Shown: positions 49,001-60,866, counted from the first letter of the stretch. The stretch is DNA of 64,000 bases from Nymphaea colorata (GCF_008831285.2 NC_045144.1:18987716-19051715), one strand, 5' to 3'. A program made the numbers and translations. The notes: generated from the letters alone by a model not told the origin.

Positions 49001-50463
49001 CCTCCCCAATTGTGCAAATTGTACAGGCATTCAATATCTTCTGGAACGCTGCAACAGGTGCATCCGCACGCATGTAAATCTTTTTGTAGGTCAATAGAAA
49101 TGATAAAAAAGCCCGAGCCCCAATTCTGTGAAGCGAGAGCCATGAAATATTAAGAGATTCGGCCTCCCCTACTGTATAATTTGTAACCTTGTAGATGTTT
49201 ATTGGACGAAACATTGTCGATTAAAAATAAGGATCTTGTGAAGAAAGTGATCGTGTCGCTTTGCGTGGTTCAACACTTCCGTCATCGGTTGGTAAGGTTA
49301 AGCTTTTCGAATACTTTTTCATCTTTCCCGTTGTTTGGCGTTGGTAAGGTCGATCAGGTCCTCGTGTTAAGGACGTTAGAAATCGGTGATCTTCACAAAC
49401 TCCTCTATAAAATAGGCAATTCTTCTTCGTCGCCATCTCTCTCTCTCTCTCTCTCCTCAGAGATGATGATCACGTGATATCTGTGTCAACTTATTGCAGC
49501 ACTTTGTAATAACTCTTTTGTGAAGGTAACCTATTTGGCGGATGACTTGAGGTGAGACTATAAACTCCAATCATCGGACTGATATGCGCTGGTGCACCAT
49601 TTGTCGACGAGATTGCTTCTTTGTCCTCGTTGGTCGCGCGGCGTTTTATATACATCTTGCACGGTATCGAAATAACTCGAGCCCATTGATCCAGCTATTT
49701 TCTAAGATTTTGGGCAGTCACCATTAAGAGCACACAGATGCCCCGCACACTTGCTCAGTGTGTATCGGTCGCACCTGCCGCCATTTATTTTTCATTTTTA
49801 AGAATAGTTTGTAATATTTTAAATTATTATTGAATTCCCGACATTGAAAAGTAGGCAATATGAGCCGATCGGCAGAAAATGGGTTGGGTCTTCTTTCTTA
49901 TCCTTTTGTTTAAGTTCTCAATGGAGATGGCTTCAAAGAAGTTTTAAGATCCTCCCCCTCGATTCGAATCAGTAGCAGCTTTTTCAAGTGAAGCTCAACT
50001 CCTTAAAATTCTTTATTTGCTTGGAAAACAATTTGTAACGACTTGAAATTTGGTTAATAACTGATATTAGTCATATTTGGATCGGTTGTAAGGATTGTTT
50101 GAAGGTTTCCGAATGTTCTTGAACTCGTAAAGTGTTGGGGTAAGTGGTCCAGTATCTGAGGGATACTTAACAAATAAAAATCAAGGAAATGAGATTTTTT
50201 TTTTCCTACGGTCACACTCGTTAGATTGGCTTCAAAAGAATTTCATTTGTTAGCATGTATATTGATGCATTGGACTCCACTGACCAATAATGAGGAAACA
50301 ATCCATAAAACTGCAGTGTTCTATAAAACATCATGTATTACAAATAAGACTATATTTAGCACCAGATCCTAACTTGTTCATCTCACAGCCCACTACAAAA
50401 AACAGCTCAACAGGAGAAATATTTGAAGGAATTATCTTTGAGTGGTTGACCCTTCTCTAGCCG
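48956..50463. other. Region between convergent genes
   Basis: A (CT)n tract at 48969-48995 and the rest up to about 49220 are probably the 3' UTR of the GYF gene. At 49402-49480 there is a promoter-like order (CTATAAAATAGG, then (CT)n, then CAG), but no gene follows it. The 50290-50463 part is probably the 3' UTR of the minus-strand amidohydrolase. Confidence 0.45.
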
Positions 50464-53400
50464 TTAACTTTGCCAGGCATTTTTGAAGAGAGTTTGAGCT
50501 GTTTTCCCCATTAACCATTCCATATCTGTCGATGTCAACGATAAAAGTTTTGAAATGTGCAGAACAGATTCCTTCGCTTCCTTGTAACCGCATTCCGCGA
50601 CCACAAAAGGGAAATCACTGCAGTAGCTCAATGAGCGAAAGATTAAGGTTTCTAATTTCCAACATAATGATGCATCCTTAGTTTAGTAATGGGTTTAACT
50701 CATATCAAATGTTTCAGATCTTTATCCAATGTTTGCTAAATCTGAAGTACGAGCAAAGTATACAGTTATGGAGTCGAAAGATACTTGCCTGCCCCACATT
50801 ATGCGGTTTATGCCGTAGCTTGTGATGACTTGAGAGAGAAGGGGAGCTGTATCTTCATATGGAAAAGAGCTTCTCGAGATGCGAAACAAAGCACTGTACT
50901 TTACGTAAACCTGTCCAGATAATGCTGATGTTCAGAAACGTCTTGAACCAGCCAGCAGTTGTAAAACAATTTCAAGCAACCTTTGGTGCACAGAATGCTT
51001 AAAAAATTGATACCAGAACAGAGAATGGCTAATAAAAGAACTGAAATTCAGTGCTTCTCTTATTAAAATTCAGCTTCCTTTTTTCTTAATCTGTCAAATT
51101 GTTCTCATTGTGTAGTTCATGCTTAATATTTGAAGATCCATATCTGAACAAATCAAGCAGTACCCTTGGAAATTTAGATAGTCCTAGGAGACCAGCAAAG
51201 GTGTGACGTTCAGCTTCATTTCTGTTCAAGATGATAATCATCAGGACAAGGACCAGCTTTTTCACGTATAAAGATTAATTGTTTCTTACATCAAGCCTTA
51301 CATTGGTGGCTTGCAGAATCCCATATGATCAATTATAACGGTTGTGGAAGGGAATTCAGTGCAGAGCTCCTCAATTTCTGAAAGATGAAGATGGAGTCCC
51401 TGGAAATGACCAGATTATGCAGATCAAAACATTTAAATTCACAGAAAAATTACCATCTCAATTGCATCATTGAAGGGGGAAAAAAAAAAGAGGCCGTTTT
51501 CTACAATGAGCTTAAATGAGAGGTAATTTAATTGTGAGGTCAAGGAAAAAAGACTGGGAAGATTAAATAAATGAAGAGCCTTGTCTCTACCTTGAAGCAC
51601 ATAATACCCACGGGCACACCAAGGTCACCTGCTTTTCTGAAGAGGGACTTCCCTATTTCATTTGTCATCTGCCAAGCGAGGAAGATTCATCACTTAACAT
51701 GTTGGCTAAATTCCAATAGGTATGAGTTCTGTGTGTTCAGGATCACCACCTTAAAACCTTCAGACATCACCATTGAAGCATAGACTACAAGAATTTCTGT
51801 ACCTTTTGATTAGAAGGCCACAAATATGGGTTGAACCGAACAGCTTTATAACCCTCCTAAGAAAATAAAAGAGTTCCCATGGTCATACCAAAAGGTTTCT
51901 GCCACTTCAATTCATGTAAAGTTCAAAATACTTAAAAGCAAAAAACATGCAGGCGGACAGGACAGCTGCATATGCCTATGATAACTTGTAGAGAACATAT
52001 TAGCCATGCATACCTCTATAACAAGATACTCAAGTTGGCGAATTCCAGCTCCATCATCGGCGGGGTTCGCAAGGCAGCAGCCAACAAACTTGGTAGGGTG
52101 TCTCCTCAATGCACTGTTTAAGGGTAACCCATAAATGTAGAAGTTGACTTGAGGAGAATTTACATGTTTGCATGACTCCATGAACATGCTTTGTCAGATT
52201 AACACAGAACTGTGGACCTTTGAGCCACTCAAAGTAGATAAATAAGATTGACATAAGGCAATTACTCGTATGGATACAGACATACGTGCACAAGTATGGG
52301 TACCAAATGAACTCGGCCAAATGCAGAAGGGTCAAGTTCATTTTAATTTAGATACAGTTTAAGCCAGAAGGGCTGTCTGGATCATATTACAATCATGAAG
52401 ATGAAAACCCTGCTGCTGATGATGCCAGAAGCCATTACTCACTATGCAGTAAGAAAACAAAAATCTTGGTTTAGAGATATTAAATTATTTACATCGAAGT
52501 CATTAGACGAAATAAAATCTGTTTGATTCGGTGATACCATCAATCGTGCACAACATAACCATTGCAGATTGTAAAATAACCGCCTTGGAGAATCAAGGTT
52601 CCTTATCTTAGAAACACTAGCTACGTAAGCATTCGCATATGGATCACCCTGGATATCTTCCATCATACTAAAAACAGTTAAATTTCAGAGTTAATGAAAA
52701 ACTTGGGAAGGAGAAAGCCAGCATCTTCTAATATCGAACCTTGTTACCAGAGAATGATCAAACATATGATTAATAGGCTGCACAATCAGAGCCCCGTCCA
52801 CGCCAGCATCTTCCATGCACTGTACGAGAAAAAGAAGACTGCATAAATATATCAAAAAGTAAATTCACTTCTGCCACTGAATTCCCATCTTTCTGAGATA
52901 AATAAACGTGACCCCAGCTGCAAATTTAGAGTAACTTGGTAAGTTCTTTCGAAGGCGCTTCAGTTGAACGGTTCGGCGCCGCCTTCTAGTGTGTTGTCCA
53001 CTCGCAGTTGGAAAACCACACTCTCAATTTCATCACAGAGAACGTCGAAAACATCAAATTATGATAACTAATGAGATCAGTTGAGTACCTTAAGCAAGAA
53101 ATTCAAGTCCCCTTGTAGAGTAGGCTCGTGGCCGGCGCTATACGGGAACTCGCCTGCCGCCTAGCAGTTTAGCATCAAAGGAAATGTCAAAAGAAGAAAG
53201 ACATGCTGAACTAAAGATGAAAATGATGGTTGGATGCAGGAACCGTATGGTTTCCTTTTCTGTTTGAAACTCTTTACCTCTTGCGGAGAAGCCCAGATAT
53301 GCAAATGTGAGTCAATGATATTCGAATAGGAAGGGGCAGAAGCCGAAACTGAAGAGGAAGCAGCCATGCTCCGACAGGAGAGAGATTGCCGTTTTCTCCG

Positions 53401-53472
53401 GCAGACAAACCGGTTAAAGTGTAGGTGGTGATGCCTCCATTTGAAGATTAGAGGCTTGAGCGCGGAGGCCAT
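50464..53472 (-). CDS. Amidohydrolase-2 family metal-dependent hydrolase (TIM barrel), 336 aa
   Basis: Ten exons on the minus strand: 53278-53472, 53089-53160, 52740-52819, 52014-52113, 51803-51856, 51591-51668, 51302-51399, 51164-51221, 50789-50910 and 50464-50617; the frame stays open throughout. Intron 9 uses a GC donor (CAG|GCAAGT) while the others are GT-AG. The HLH metal motif is at residues 56-58 in IIDSHLHIW; later likely active-site residues are H218 (VIIDHMG) and D287 (WGSDFP). The block FVGCCLANPADDG is typical of the plant members. Relatives include 2-pyrone-4,6-dicarboxylate lactonase (LigI), but the plant substrate is unknown to me. Residues 1-50 are basic and Ser/Ala-rich, like an organelle transit peptide, and a second Met at 36 could give a form without most of it. 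Exon 3 to 4 (AAG|GTTCG donor) was chosen because it restores LVTSALRRHPTKF. Confidence 0.88.
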
Positions 53473-53776
53473 TTAGACCAAAGACGAGCAATTCTCGAGC
53501 TTCCTTGCTCTGGCAATCTACAGTGTCATGATTTTTTCACCGAACGCTCCTTAGATTTTCTTTTATTTTCGCAAATATCCTGCTTCCGTAGACGTGGCAT
53601 TATTACCGCGTTGGCTTGTTTTTTAGATGCTTTCCCATAGTAGTGGGAAATTCTTGCTCCCAGCTAAAATAGGAAATGCCCTAGATATTTCCAGGAATTT
53701 TAGGGCATAACGCCGGCGATCACGTACCACGTCCTCCGGCGACCATCCGGCAATTACACCATTCTGCTGTGGTCAG

Positions 53777-53778
<2 letters not shown>
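53473..53778. promoter_or_regulatory. Divergent intergenic region between the amidohydrolase and the next transcript
   Basis: The minus-strand gene starts at 53472 and leader-like (CT)n sequence on the plus strand starts at 53779. About 300 bases separate them, so a shared bidirectional promoter is possible. No clear TATA box on either strand. Confidence 0.4.
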
Positions 53779-53813
<35 letters not shown>

Positions 53814-53860
53814 GGTGTGTGCGTCTCTCTCTCTCTCTCTCTCTCTCTTGTGGGTGTGTG
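53779..53860 (+). repeat. Duplicated (CT)n-TTGTGGGTGTGTGCG unit
   Basis: (CT)n followed by TTGTGGGTGTGTGCG occurs twice, at 53779-53823 and 53824-53862. It probably lies in the leader of the gene at 56062; (CT)n tracts are common in plant leaders. A hydrophobic open frame runs through it to 54089, but I do not trust it as a gene. Confidence 0.8.
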
Positions 53861-53862
53861 CG

Positions 53863-56061
53863 GCCAGATACCAGGAAGGATCGAGACTGCACCGTTTCCG
53901 AGCACGCATCCTCCTTTTCCGGCCGGGATGTTTATCGCCGCCGTTTTTTTCTTGTTCGTAGCCGGTGTTTCTCTGATCATATTATGCAACACGCCTTTGC
54001 CAACCAAATTTTGTCAGTTGGCTTTATATGATGGATTGGTTTCTGCTGGTATTGGGCAAAAAGGACGACGAGAATGGATTGCCGGATAGAGCTTTCCACA
54101 CTTTCTGGAATTCAGCTTGAAATCTTCAGTTTGGAGGAAGATAAGAGTTTAAAACCCAAAATTACGTCATTTTTCACTTAATCTGCGATTCTTTTGGCTT
54201 GATTTTGCAACAACTCGGCCTGCTCCAAGCATGCCCATGTGAAAAGCAAAAGAACAACATGCCGAAAGATAGGGCTGGGGTTTTTTCTGTGATGATTGGT
54301 CGTATTCTTGTCAGTTGAAAAGATCATATTTGGAGTCTTTCTTCTTTTTCCATTTCAGAGTTTAGATTGGTCGTCCATGTTTGGGATGTGGTTTATGTGA
54401 CTATTTGTGTGTTTCTGATTGAGAGTTGGAGCTTATGTTACCTATTTCATTTCAACCATGCTGCGTACGTGGTCTTTTATTTTATTTTTAAAAATTTTTG
54501 GCGATGAAGTTTCAAGGACCAGGTCGCTTAATGGGCCTCCTCACCGAGTTTTTGGGGATTCGTTTCTTACCGTCTTACGGTCAGCGGAATGTTTGTTTCT
54601 TCATATCTAACTTTTTTTGTGACCTTTTATACGCTATATTTTATAAAACCTGAACAAATTTGAAAATAAGAAGATTTAGAAAAACGAAATTCAAATAAGG
54701 AACAATGTTTGCTGAAACCACTTAGCTTTTTAATCATAATGTTCAATTGCATTTCACGAGATCTTGTTTTTCCGATACTTATCACATAGCCAAGAACTTG
54801 TCAAGTTCTCTTTCTATTTACATAAATACCTGTAGAAACATAATATTGTTTCTGTGGCTAGTTCTTTAGTTCCAACTTCCAACTCAGCTTCTTATATTCA
54901 AGACTAGCTGTTCGAGTTCTCTTGCATGAATATCTAGAAAGTTCACCTGGTTTGGCCACCACCTGGTTGGGAATGGTAATTCTAGCCGGAATCATGTAAG
55001 ATGTTCTCACTCAATGCTGAAAGTTTCCACAGGGGCCACAGCCATGAAGCTCCAACTCTCGGATTTAGAAAATCCTGCATTCCACATAATTTACTTTCTT
55101 GTGTATTGTGTAAGCATCCTAAAAGTTTCCATTCAAATGTTGCTATAAACTCCAATCTGCATCTAAGTACTATGGTATTCTTATTCTCTATTTTATTTCC
55201 AATTACCATCTAGTTATTTGCTAATTTCTCGTAGCTGACAAAAGCAAACCCAGATGGTTTCAGGTAGGACTCTACCAATATCGAACGATGCTGTTTGTAT
55301 CTCCAGCTTTTTTCATGAAAGACTTGCTATATTGCTCCTTAAAGTATTCCATGTGACGGATTCGCGGGATATTGTTGTAGTAACAAAATAAGAGTTGGAG
55401 GAGTACGAACCTTGAATTCCTTAGTTCCAAGTTTGGAGAAGCCACCTTAAATACCCCCACTGGTTTTCTTTATCCAAGAGGACAGTTGTATAATGGTGAA
55501 TGTTATGGGATTGTGATGTCTGTATTTTAGATCATGGAGATCACTATTATAAATCTTGCTTAAATATCCACTTACTTTTCTAGATAACAGCCATACTAAG
55601 GTGAAAGGGAAGGATATTAATACCAGCGAGGACCTTTTTGTTATTATCTGCTTCTCTTAATGTGTCTCAGAAGTTGAATCGTCACAGTAGTAGCTACTGT
55701 TTTTCTTTCCATTTTAGTTACCATTCACATTTTCCTTTTTTCCTGCCTATGAGATCAATTTTGGGCGGTTTAGATCGTCATCTAATTTCTTGAAAGTCTT
55801 AACATTACATTGTACAGTTAAGATTGATTAAATTTGCACCATATGCACTTCAGTGTAAACAAATCCTGATGAAATTTGCTGCACTGTAGCGAAATATGTA
55901 TATGCCATGTCATGTTCGGATAATGATAAGCTGCATCATGGGGACATGCAAAATGTATATATGTTTTTTAATGTGATTATATTTTTTTCCTTTTTTGTTT
56001 TACATGAACTGCAAATTAGGTTTCATTTCAAGTGAAGTATAAAAAAGGAAGTTGCTGGCTG
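53863..56061 (+). other. Likely leader exon(s) and intron upstream of the Tudor-like gene
   Basis: 53863-54100 looks like transcribed leader by composition. 54100-56010 is T-rich and intron-like. An AAATTAG acceptor at about 56012-56020 would join to the exon holding the ATG. The leader donor could not be fixed. Confidence 0.4.
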
Positions 56062-56760
56062 ATGGAGCATACTCTCAATGATAAAAAACCAGAGGCATCA
56101 TCTGATGGTGCCTTTCAAATACCCGGGGAACCTGCTGTTGTGATAAACGGGGTCCCAAATCTTAATGCTGCTCCTGATTGTCCTGCTCGCTCTGATGTTA
56201 GAAGTGATGCAGAATCAAATGCTGATCATGGGCTTGGTGAATGGTTAGAAGGAAGGGAAGTTAAAAAGCTGTTTGGAGAGAAGTATTATTCTGGCAAGGT
56301 GACTTATTTTGACCGAGAAACAAACTGGTACAGGGTGGTGTATGAAGATGATGATTTCGAAGACATGGAATGGCATGAGTTGCAGGAAGTACTTGTGCCT
56401 GTTGATATTGCAATTCCACTGGATGAGTTATCACTGAAGTTCCTCAATCATAAGCACTCTGTTCCCAAAACTGCTAAAACCAGTGGTAAATCGAAAAGAT
56501 CTCGCAAGGCAAACAATCAAGTGAAAGAAAGATTGGTATCTTCAGATGCTGCTACGAACACAACGGATGGAAACCAGATAAAGAGAAAGCGGGGAAGGCC
56601 AAGGCTGCCGGAGCATATGCGTAAATCAAATTTGAAAAAAGGAGAAAACAAGTCCTTGAATCAGAACAGTGTTGGCGAAACAACTGCATGCCAGAATAAT
56701 AACGTTGAGCCTAAAGCAGAAGAATCGGGAACTGTAGTTGGGGATGTGCAGCAGGGGTGA
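56062..56760 (+). CDS. Nuclear-type protein with a Tudor-like block and AT-hook ('dirigent protein 17-like' group), 232 aa
   Basis: One coding exon. Residues 19-31 carry an IPGEPAVVINGVP motif. Residues 60-112 (WLEGREVKKLFGEKYYSGKV to HELQEVLVP) look like the small Tudor/PTM-type fold seen in plant chromatin readers: an entry GREVKKLFG, a GKV strand, YRVVYEDDDFEDME and a closing helix. Residues 174-183 (KRKRGRPRLP) are an AT-hook core, and the region around is Lys-rich, suggesting a DNA-binding nuclear protein. Databases often name such proteins 'dirigent protein 17-like', as I recall, yet nothing here resembles the dirigent barrel. The frame is open from an earlier ATG at 56032, but I chose 56062 because the bases before it read like leader after a splice acceptor; the earlier start would add 10 residues. 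Confidence 0.8.
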   Translation: MEHTLNDKKPEASSDGAFQIPGEPAVVINGVPNLNAAPDCPARSDVRSDAESNADHGLGEWLEGREVKKLFGEKYYSGKVTYFDRETNWYRVVYEDDDFEDMEWHELQEVLVPVDIAIPLDELSLKFLNHKHSVPKTAKTSGKSKRSRKANNQVKERLVSSDAATNTTDGNQIKRKRGRPRLPEHMRKSNLKKGENKSLNQNSVGETTACQNNNVEPKAEESGTVVGDVQQG

Positions 56761-57307
56761 ACTCATAATGCTGCACGAACTTGGGACTCAAAAAGGTTTG
56801 CTTTCTGGTCTTTGTTGTCATGATCATGTAAAATGAAGCTGGATTATGAGGTTGATTTCTTCCCAAATGTTTCTCGATCTATGAATGTTATAAATTTGAC
56901 TAAGAATAAAAGGGGAAGAAGATCAAAGGAACAAATTGTGCATTTTGCTAGGGGCTTGATAATTTAATATGCTCAAGAAACCTTCTTAATTCGAGTGAAC
57001 TTGGCCTTAGAAATGCTAGTTAATTTGATGGAAATGCTTGCATTTTAGGTGCTTAATTGATGTTTCTTCTTTATGATGGGATATGTAGCTTGGGTTTCAG
57101 ACTACATTAGTTCACATTAGAGAGGTTATCTTATAGCCTTCTCCTGACGAGCCATGGTGGTTGGGCTCTTCCTAGGCTGACCTCCTTGGAAGCACCATAA
57201 CAACTTGGCTCACATCCAAACTAAGTTGGGGCTCTTAGTTTGACAGATACCAACCCATCCTCTAGAAACTTAGAAACTTTCTGTTTCTGCCCCAAAGAAG
57301 CTTATAG
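56761..57307. other. 3' flank of the Tudor-like gene
   Basis: The first 150-250 bases are probably 3' UTR. No other feature recognised. Confidence 0.4.
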
Positions 57308-58532
57308 ATAAGGATAACTAATCATTTAGTCAACTCCCTTCTAAACTATTGCTCTCTAAGTTTTCTAAGAATCTCTAGTATTGGACTAAAATTTCTTGTA
57401 ATGGAACGCTGTAGGCCAATTAAATGAATTGGTCTTTAGAGATCTGCAGTTCCTTGACATAAGAAAGTTTAGGTAAAATAGCAAAACTAATCCCACCAAA
57501 TTCTCAACCATGAATAATGAAGTAACATGTCAAAAGATTGACGTTGAATAAAGCTCAAACATCGAAAGCTTGAGCTATTGTGCTCATAAGGCCATGGGGT
57601 GGGATGGAGTTTTTAGAGCATTTTGATTCTTCATCAAAAAATTAAATCGTAAAATGAAAAAATAATCAAACAATTCTATTGTCCATGGCTAATTTATAGA
57701 CCTCAGAATGTGATGTAAAAAAATATTCAAGTACAAGTTGAGAACTCAGTATTTAAAATCACAACTAATCGGTTGTTGGCCGACTTAGTATTTTCAAATA
57801 ACTGATCGATTGGTTAGTCAATTAATGAGCTTAGTTGTGGGTCAGGGCACTAACTCTTGAGCTTATGCATTCTAACGGAGAATATTATGTGTTTGTACGT
57901 AGTACTTATTCTTTGCATAAATATATATTTATTTTAGTTTTAGTCAATCGACGCGAACTGACCTGGATCGATTATCAGTCTTGATTAATCTTTTAGGGTC
58001 CATTTGATTACTTCGAATTTGAGATATATGGATCTAATATGACATGTTTTTGCTGATGTGGGAAAAGATATATAATAACTTTTACTTCTTTGCATTGAGA
58101 AAACTTTGGAGATGCTGAATCAACTGTGGGAGCTGCGGATAAGAAAAATGCCAAAAGAAAAAGTAGAAAATAATTAAAGAAATTTTGAAAAAAAATGTCT
58201 TGACTTTCACGCAGTACTTAAAATAAAGATACCCAATCTTTCTGATTGAAGCATCTATTTTTTTTTTCTTTCTCTTTTTGGTTTTAATTAAGCAACTTAG
58301 GATTAAGGAGTATATTAATGATTTATCTAAGGCGCTTCTGGTAACCATACTTTGAATTTTTTTTTTCCTTTATGATTAACGGGTAAATGTGTTCTATTAC
58401 AGCTTAGTTAGTTAAAATATGGCTTTATATATGCAGATAGTTCTTGCACATAAGATCTAGTAATAAAAGTTGCTTTGCTAAGCCATTTTAAGAGCGAATA
58501 GATGAAAATTAATCAGATGTAATGGGAAATCA
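57308..58532. repeat. Segmental direct duplication, copy A
   Basis: ATAAGGATAACTAATCATTT at 57308 starts a block that matches 62744-64000 almost base for base (mid-90s percent or better by eye). The match was followed to GTAATGGGAAATCA at 58532, where the other copy meets the window end, so the true right edge is unknown. No gene inside. Relative to copy B it lacks about 26 bases near 58325. Confidence 0.93.
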
Positions 58533-58956
58533 TTCACAACTATAATATATATATAATACACATACCGCCACAAGGCTAGATACAGTTGATAAGTACATTT
58601 TTTTAATCAACAAAGCAGGCAGATTTTGCAGATGAAGGAAGACTCCAATGAGAAATTAGATACGCACGCACCAAACGCTGAAAACGCAGACAAAAACAAA
58701 AGATGAGAGACGGCTCTCATCTTAAATAAGCTACAAAAGTTTCTTAGAAAACTTTGTTTCTTAGTGATGAAAACGCGAAACTTTTCATTTCTGGATCCAT
58801 CTTTTGCGCTACAATTTCAAAATAGAGATTGCTTTTTGTAGTCGTCTTGTCAACATTTCATAAAATCCGTTCAAAAAGTTTGAAGTGAATTTCTGTGAAC
58901 TTGAGATGATAGTTTTTTTTTTTTTTGGAGTTCTTTGAACCGGGCTGGAGGAATCC
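58533..58956. other. Intergenic, right flank of duplication copy A
   Basis: Non-coding AT-rich DNA. It may still be part of the duplicated segment, since the other copy is cut at the window end. Confidence 0.35.
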
Positions 58957-58959
58957 AGT

Positions 58960-58960
<1 letters not shown>

Positions 58961-59053
<93 letters not shown>
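58961..59053. repeat. (AT)n microsatellite, about 92 bases
   Basis: Uninterrupted AT dinucleotides followed by a GA-rich stretch to 59070. The open frames over it are artefacts. Confidence 0.97.
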
Positions 59054-59058
<5 letters not shown>

Positions 59059-60130
59059 GAGAGAGAAAGAGGCGGGTGGTGAAGAAAAGACCGCTCAACC
59101 TAGGTCTCTAATTTGCGTAGTTGGTGAAAATAAGTCTCTAATTCGATTCCGTTGGATGCTATGCCTCTGCGTCTTGAGGTAGCGGCACATGATAACTACA
59201 TTACAAAGTGCACTACCATCACTGATACTGATGCAGCTTCGGACCTCAAAGGCAGGGGAATAACCGAATAGGGGGAGGATTCTAAGGTCATATTAAGAAG
59301 AAAAAATATTCACCTAAATAGTTTGCATATTGAGAAAAAACTAACTCAAATGTGTTAATCATGTAAGGATTAACCTAGGGTTAATTGCCAAAGCGTTACT
59401 TTTGAACTGCAAAAATTGGGTATGTTTTTGACAATAGCAAAATGCTAAGGGTGTTTTTGGTTATTGCGAATTTTCTGGTAAGCCTTATAATGGACATTCA
59501 CTGAAGCCAGAAGGAAATTTCAGCTAGAAACCTATTTTTTCTTTATAATGATGATAAAAGGACTCATCTTTTTTTTGAATTGCCTCACGGCCAAACATGT
59601 AAACAACTGAATGATTTGGATCCGGGACGGATCGAACCTTAAACGAGTTCAGACTCACTTGGACATTGTGAATATCGTATTTTAGGTCCTACTTTTTGAA
59701 AACCGAATCCAGATTCAATCAGCATCTGATCTCACATTTATATGTAACCCAATCTGATTGTTATCGGGTCTCACTCAGATATTTAATTTGGACTAATTGG
59801 ATTCCGTTTATGAATCTATACCAGAAGTCGTGATCCAAATAATTTGGATTTGAATTTCTTCGCTGAATTCAGCTAAAATCGGACTCGTTCTCAATCAATA
59901 ATCAATTAAATTCGACCATTTTAGATCTTTTAGCACTATGATTCAGATTTTTCTCTGTAAAATGAGAATTTTATTAACATGGAAGCATCTCGACTATGAA
60001 TTGGATCGGTGGAAATTAACCAAAAACTCAAATCAAATCTGAGACTCAAAAAGACGACATTATTATCAGAAATCCGAACGACCGAATTGCCGCTCGACGG
60101 CCGGCCAGGACAGAATCCGACTCCGGCCGA
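59054..60130. other. Intergenic, no gene recognised
   Basis: 59205-59290 holds a reversed member of the GAGGCCCGAAGG/CCCTGCC family (here GATGCAGCTTCGGACCTC and GGCAGGGG). 59590-59920 is made of GGATCCGG, GAATCCAGATTC and AATTTGGAT words. No coding signal. Confidence 0.4.
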
Positions 60131-60681
60131 CTAAGAGCAGGAGATTGTGGAAGAAGAGTAGGAGAAGCGAGTCTGGCGGTCGGCTGCGTATTTGAAAGTG
60201 ACGGTTTCATCGCCGTGGATGGGCTCTCCGCCCCTGACGAGGCAGTGGCCGTGGTCCACCTGCCTGAAAACGGCATCGTCGATCGCCTCGGCGGTGGAGA
60301 AGTCGGGGCAGTTCAGCACCAAGTTCGATTGCGTGCAGAAGCAAATGTTGGTCACGGTCACCTTCCACTCCATCTTTCCGGCCACCGTCCGGCCGGTCTC
60401 CACCACGGCGATGTCGAGCTTGCCTTCCGGGCACTGAGCCGTGGCTGCCATCACCACCATCAAAACATTAAACATCACACTGTATAAGTACTGCTCCCTT
60501 GGAAATGCAAATTTCTCAAAGAGTTCAGATTTCAAGTTATCACCAACTTCTAAATTATGGCGACAGATGAATACGATAAAAAAATCAAAACAATTCATTG
60601 GGTATCGTCTAAAATTTCACTAGGAATGGAGATTTGTTGTCTTTGTTTGAAGAGAAAACATAACTAGAAACAGACAGAACG

Positions 60682-60743
<62 letters not shown>

Positions 60744-60805
60744 TAACCACGAAGCAGGATTGCTAGAAGGAGAGACGCAAGAAAGAGATTCTTAGAAGCA
60801 GCCAT
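60131..60805 (-). CDS. TPD1-like secreted cysteine-rich protein, 123 aa
   Basis: Two exons, 60748-60805 and 60131-60444, joined in phase 1 (GTG|GTTAGA donor, GATGGCAG acceptor). Exon 1 encodes the signal peptide MAASKNLFLASLLLAILLR; cleavage is expected after the Ala at residue 22. The mature part has the six cysteines of the family at 24, 54, 56, 65, 87 and 122, with the core EWKVTVTNICFC, then NCPDFSTAEAID, and the end SSSTISCS. Arabidopsis TPD1 is the ligand of the EMS1 receptor kinase in anther tapetum fate; many shorter TPD1-like paralogs exist with unknown roles, and this lacks the long N-terminal extension of true TPD1, so it is a paralog. A (GA)n tract begins right after the donor. 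The in-frame bases upstream of exon 2 are intronic. Confidence 0.9.
60690..60741. repeat. (GA)n microsatellite next to the splice donor of the TPD1-like gene
   Basis: About 52 bases of GA repeats end at 60741, where the intron's GTTAGAC begins. On the transcript this is a (CU)n pyrimidine tract at the 5' end of the intron. Confidence 0.95.
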
Positions 60806-60866
60806 GGATGATATGTTCTGCGGTACCTTGATTTCTTTCTCCTTCTTCTCTGATGCAGAGATTGTA

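Noticed and set aside
49402-49480. TATA box, (CT)n and CAG order resembling a promoter and leader
   Set aside because: No coding region follows before the convergent gene; at most a gene relic or chance.
52442-52666. Frame starting MMEDIQGDPY as an exon of the amidohydrolase-2 gene
   Set aside because: Including it breaks the conserved HSLVTSALRRHP junction, while the AAG|GTTCG donor at 52740 joined to 52113 restores it.
21741-53472. The two amidohydrolase genes as a metabolic gene cluster
   Set aside because: They lie over 20 kb apart, on opposite strands, with an unrelated GYF gene between, and belong to distant branches of the superfamily.
53769-54089. Hydrophobic 106-codon frame starting in the (CT)n tract
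   Set aside because: Half of it is simple repeat, and the hydrophobic rest has no recognisable family. I treat it as leader sequence.
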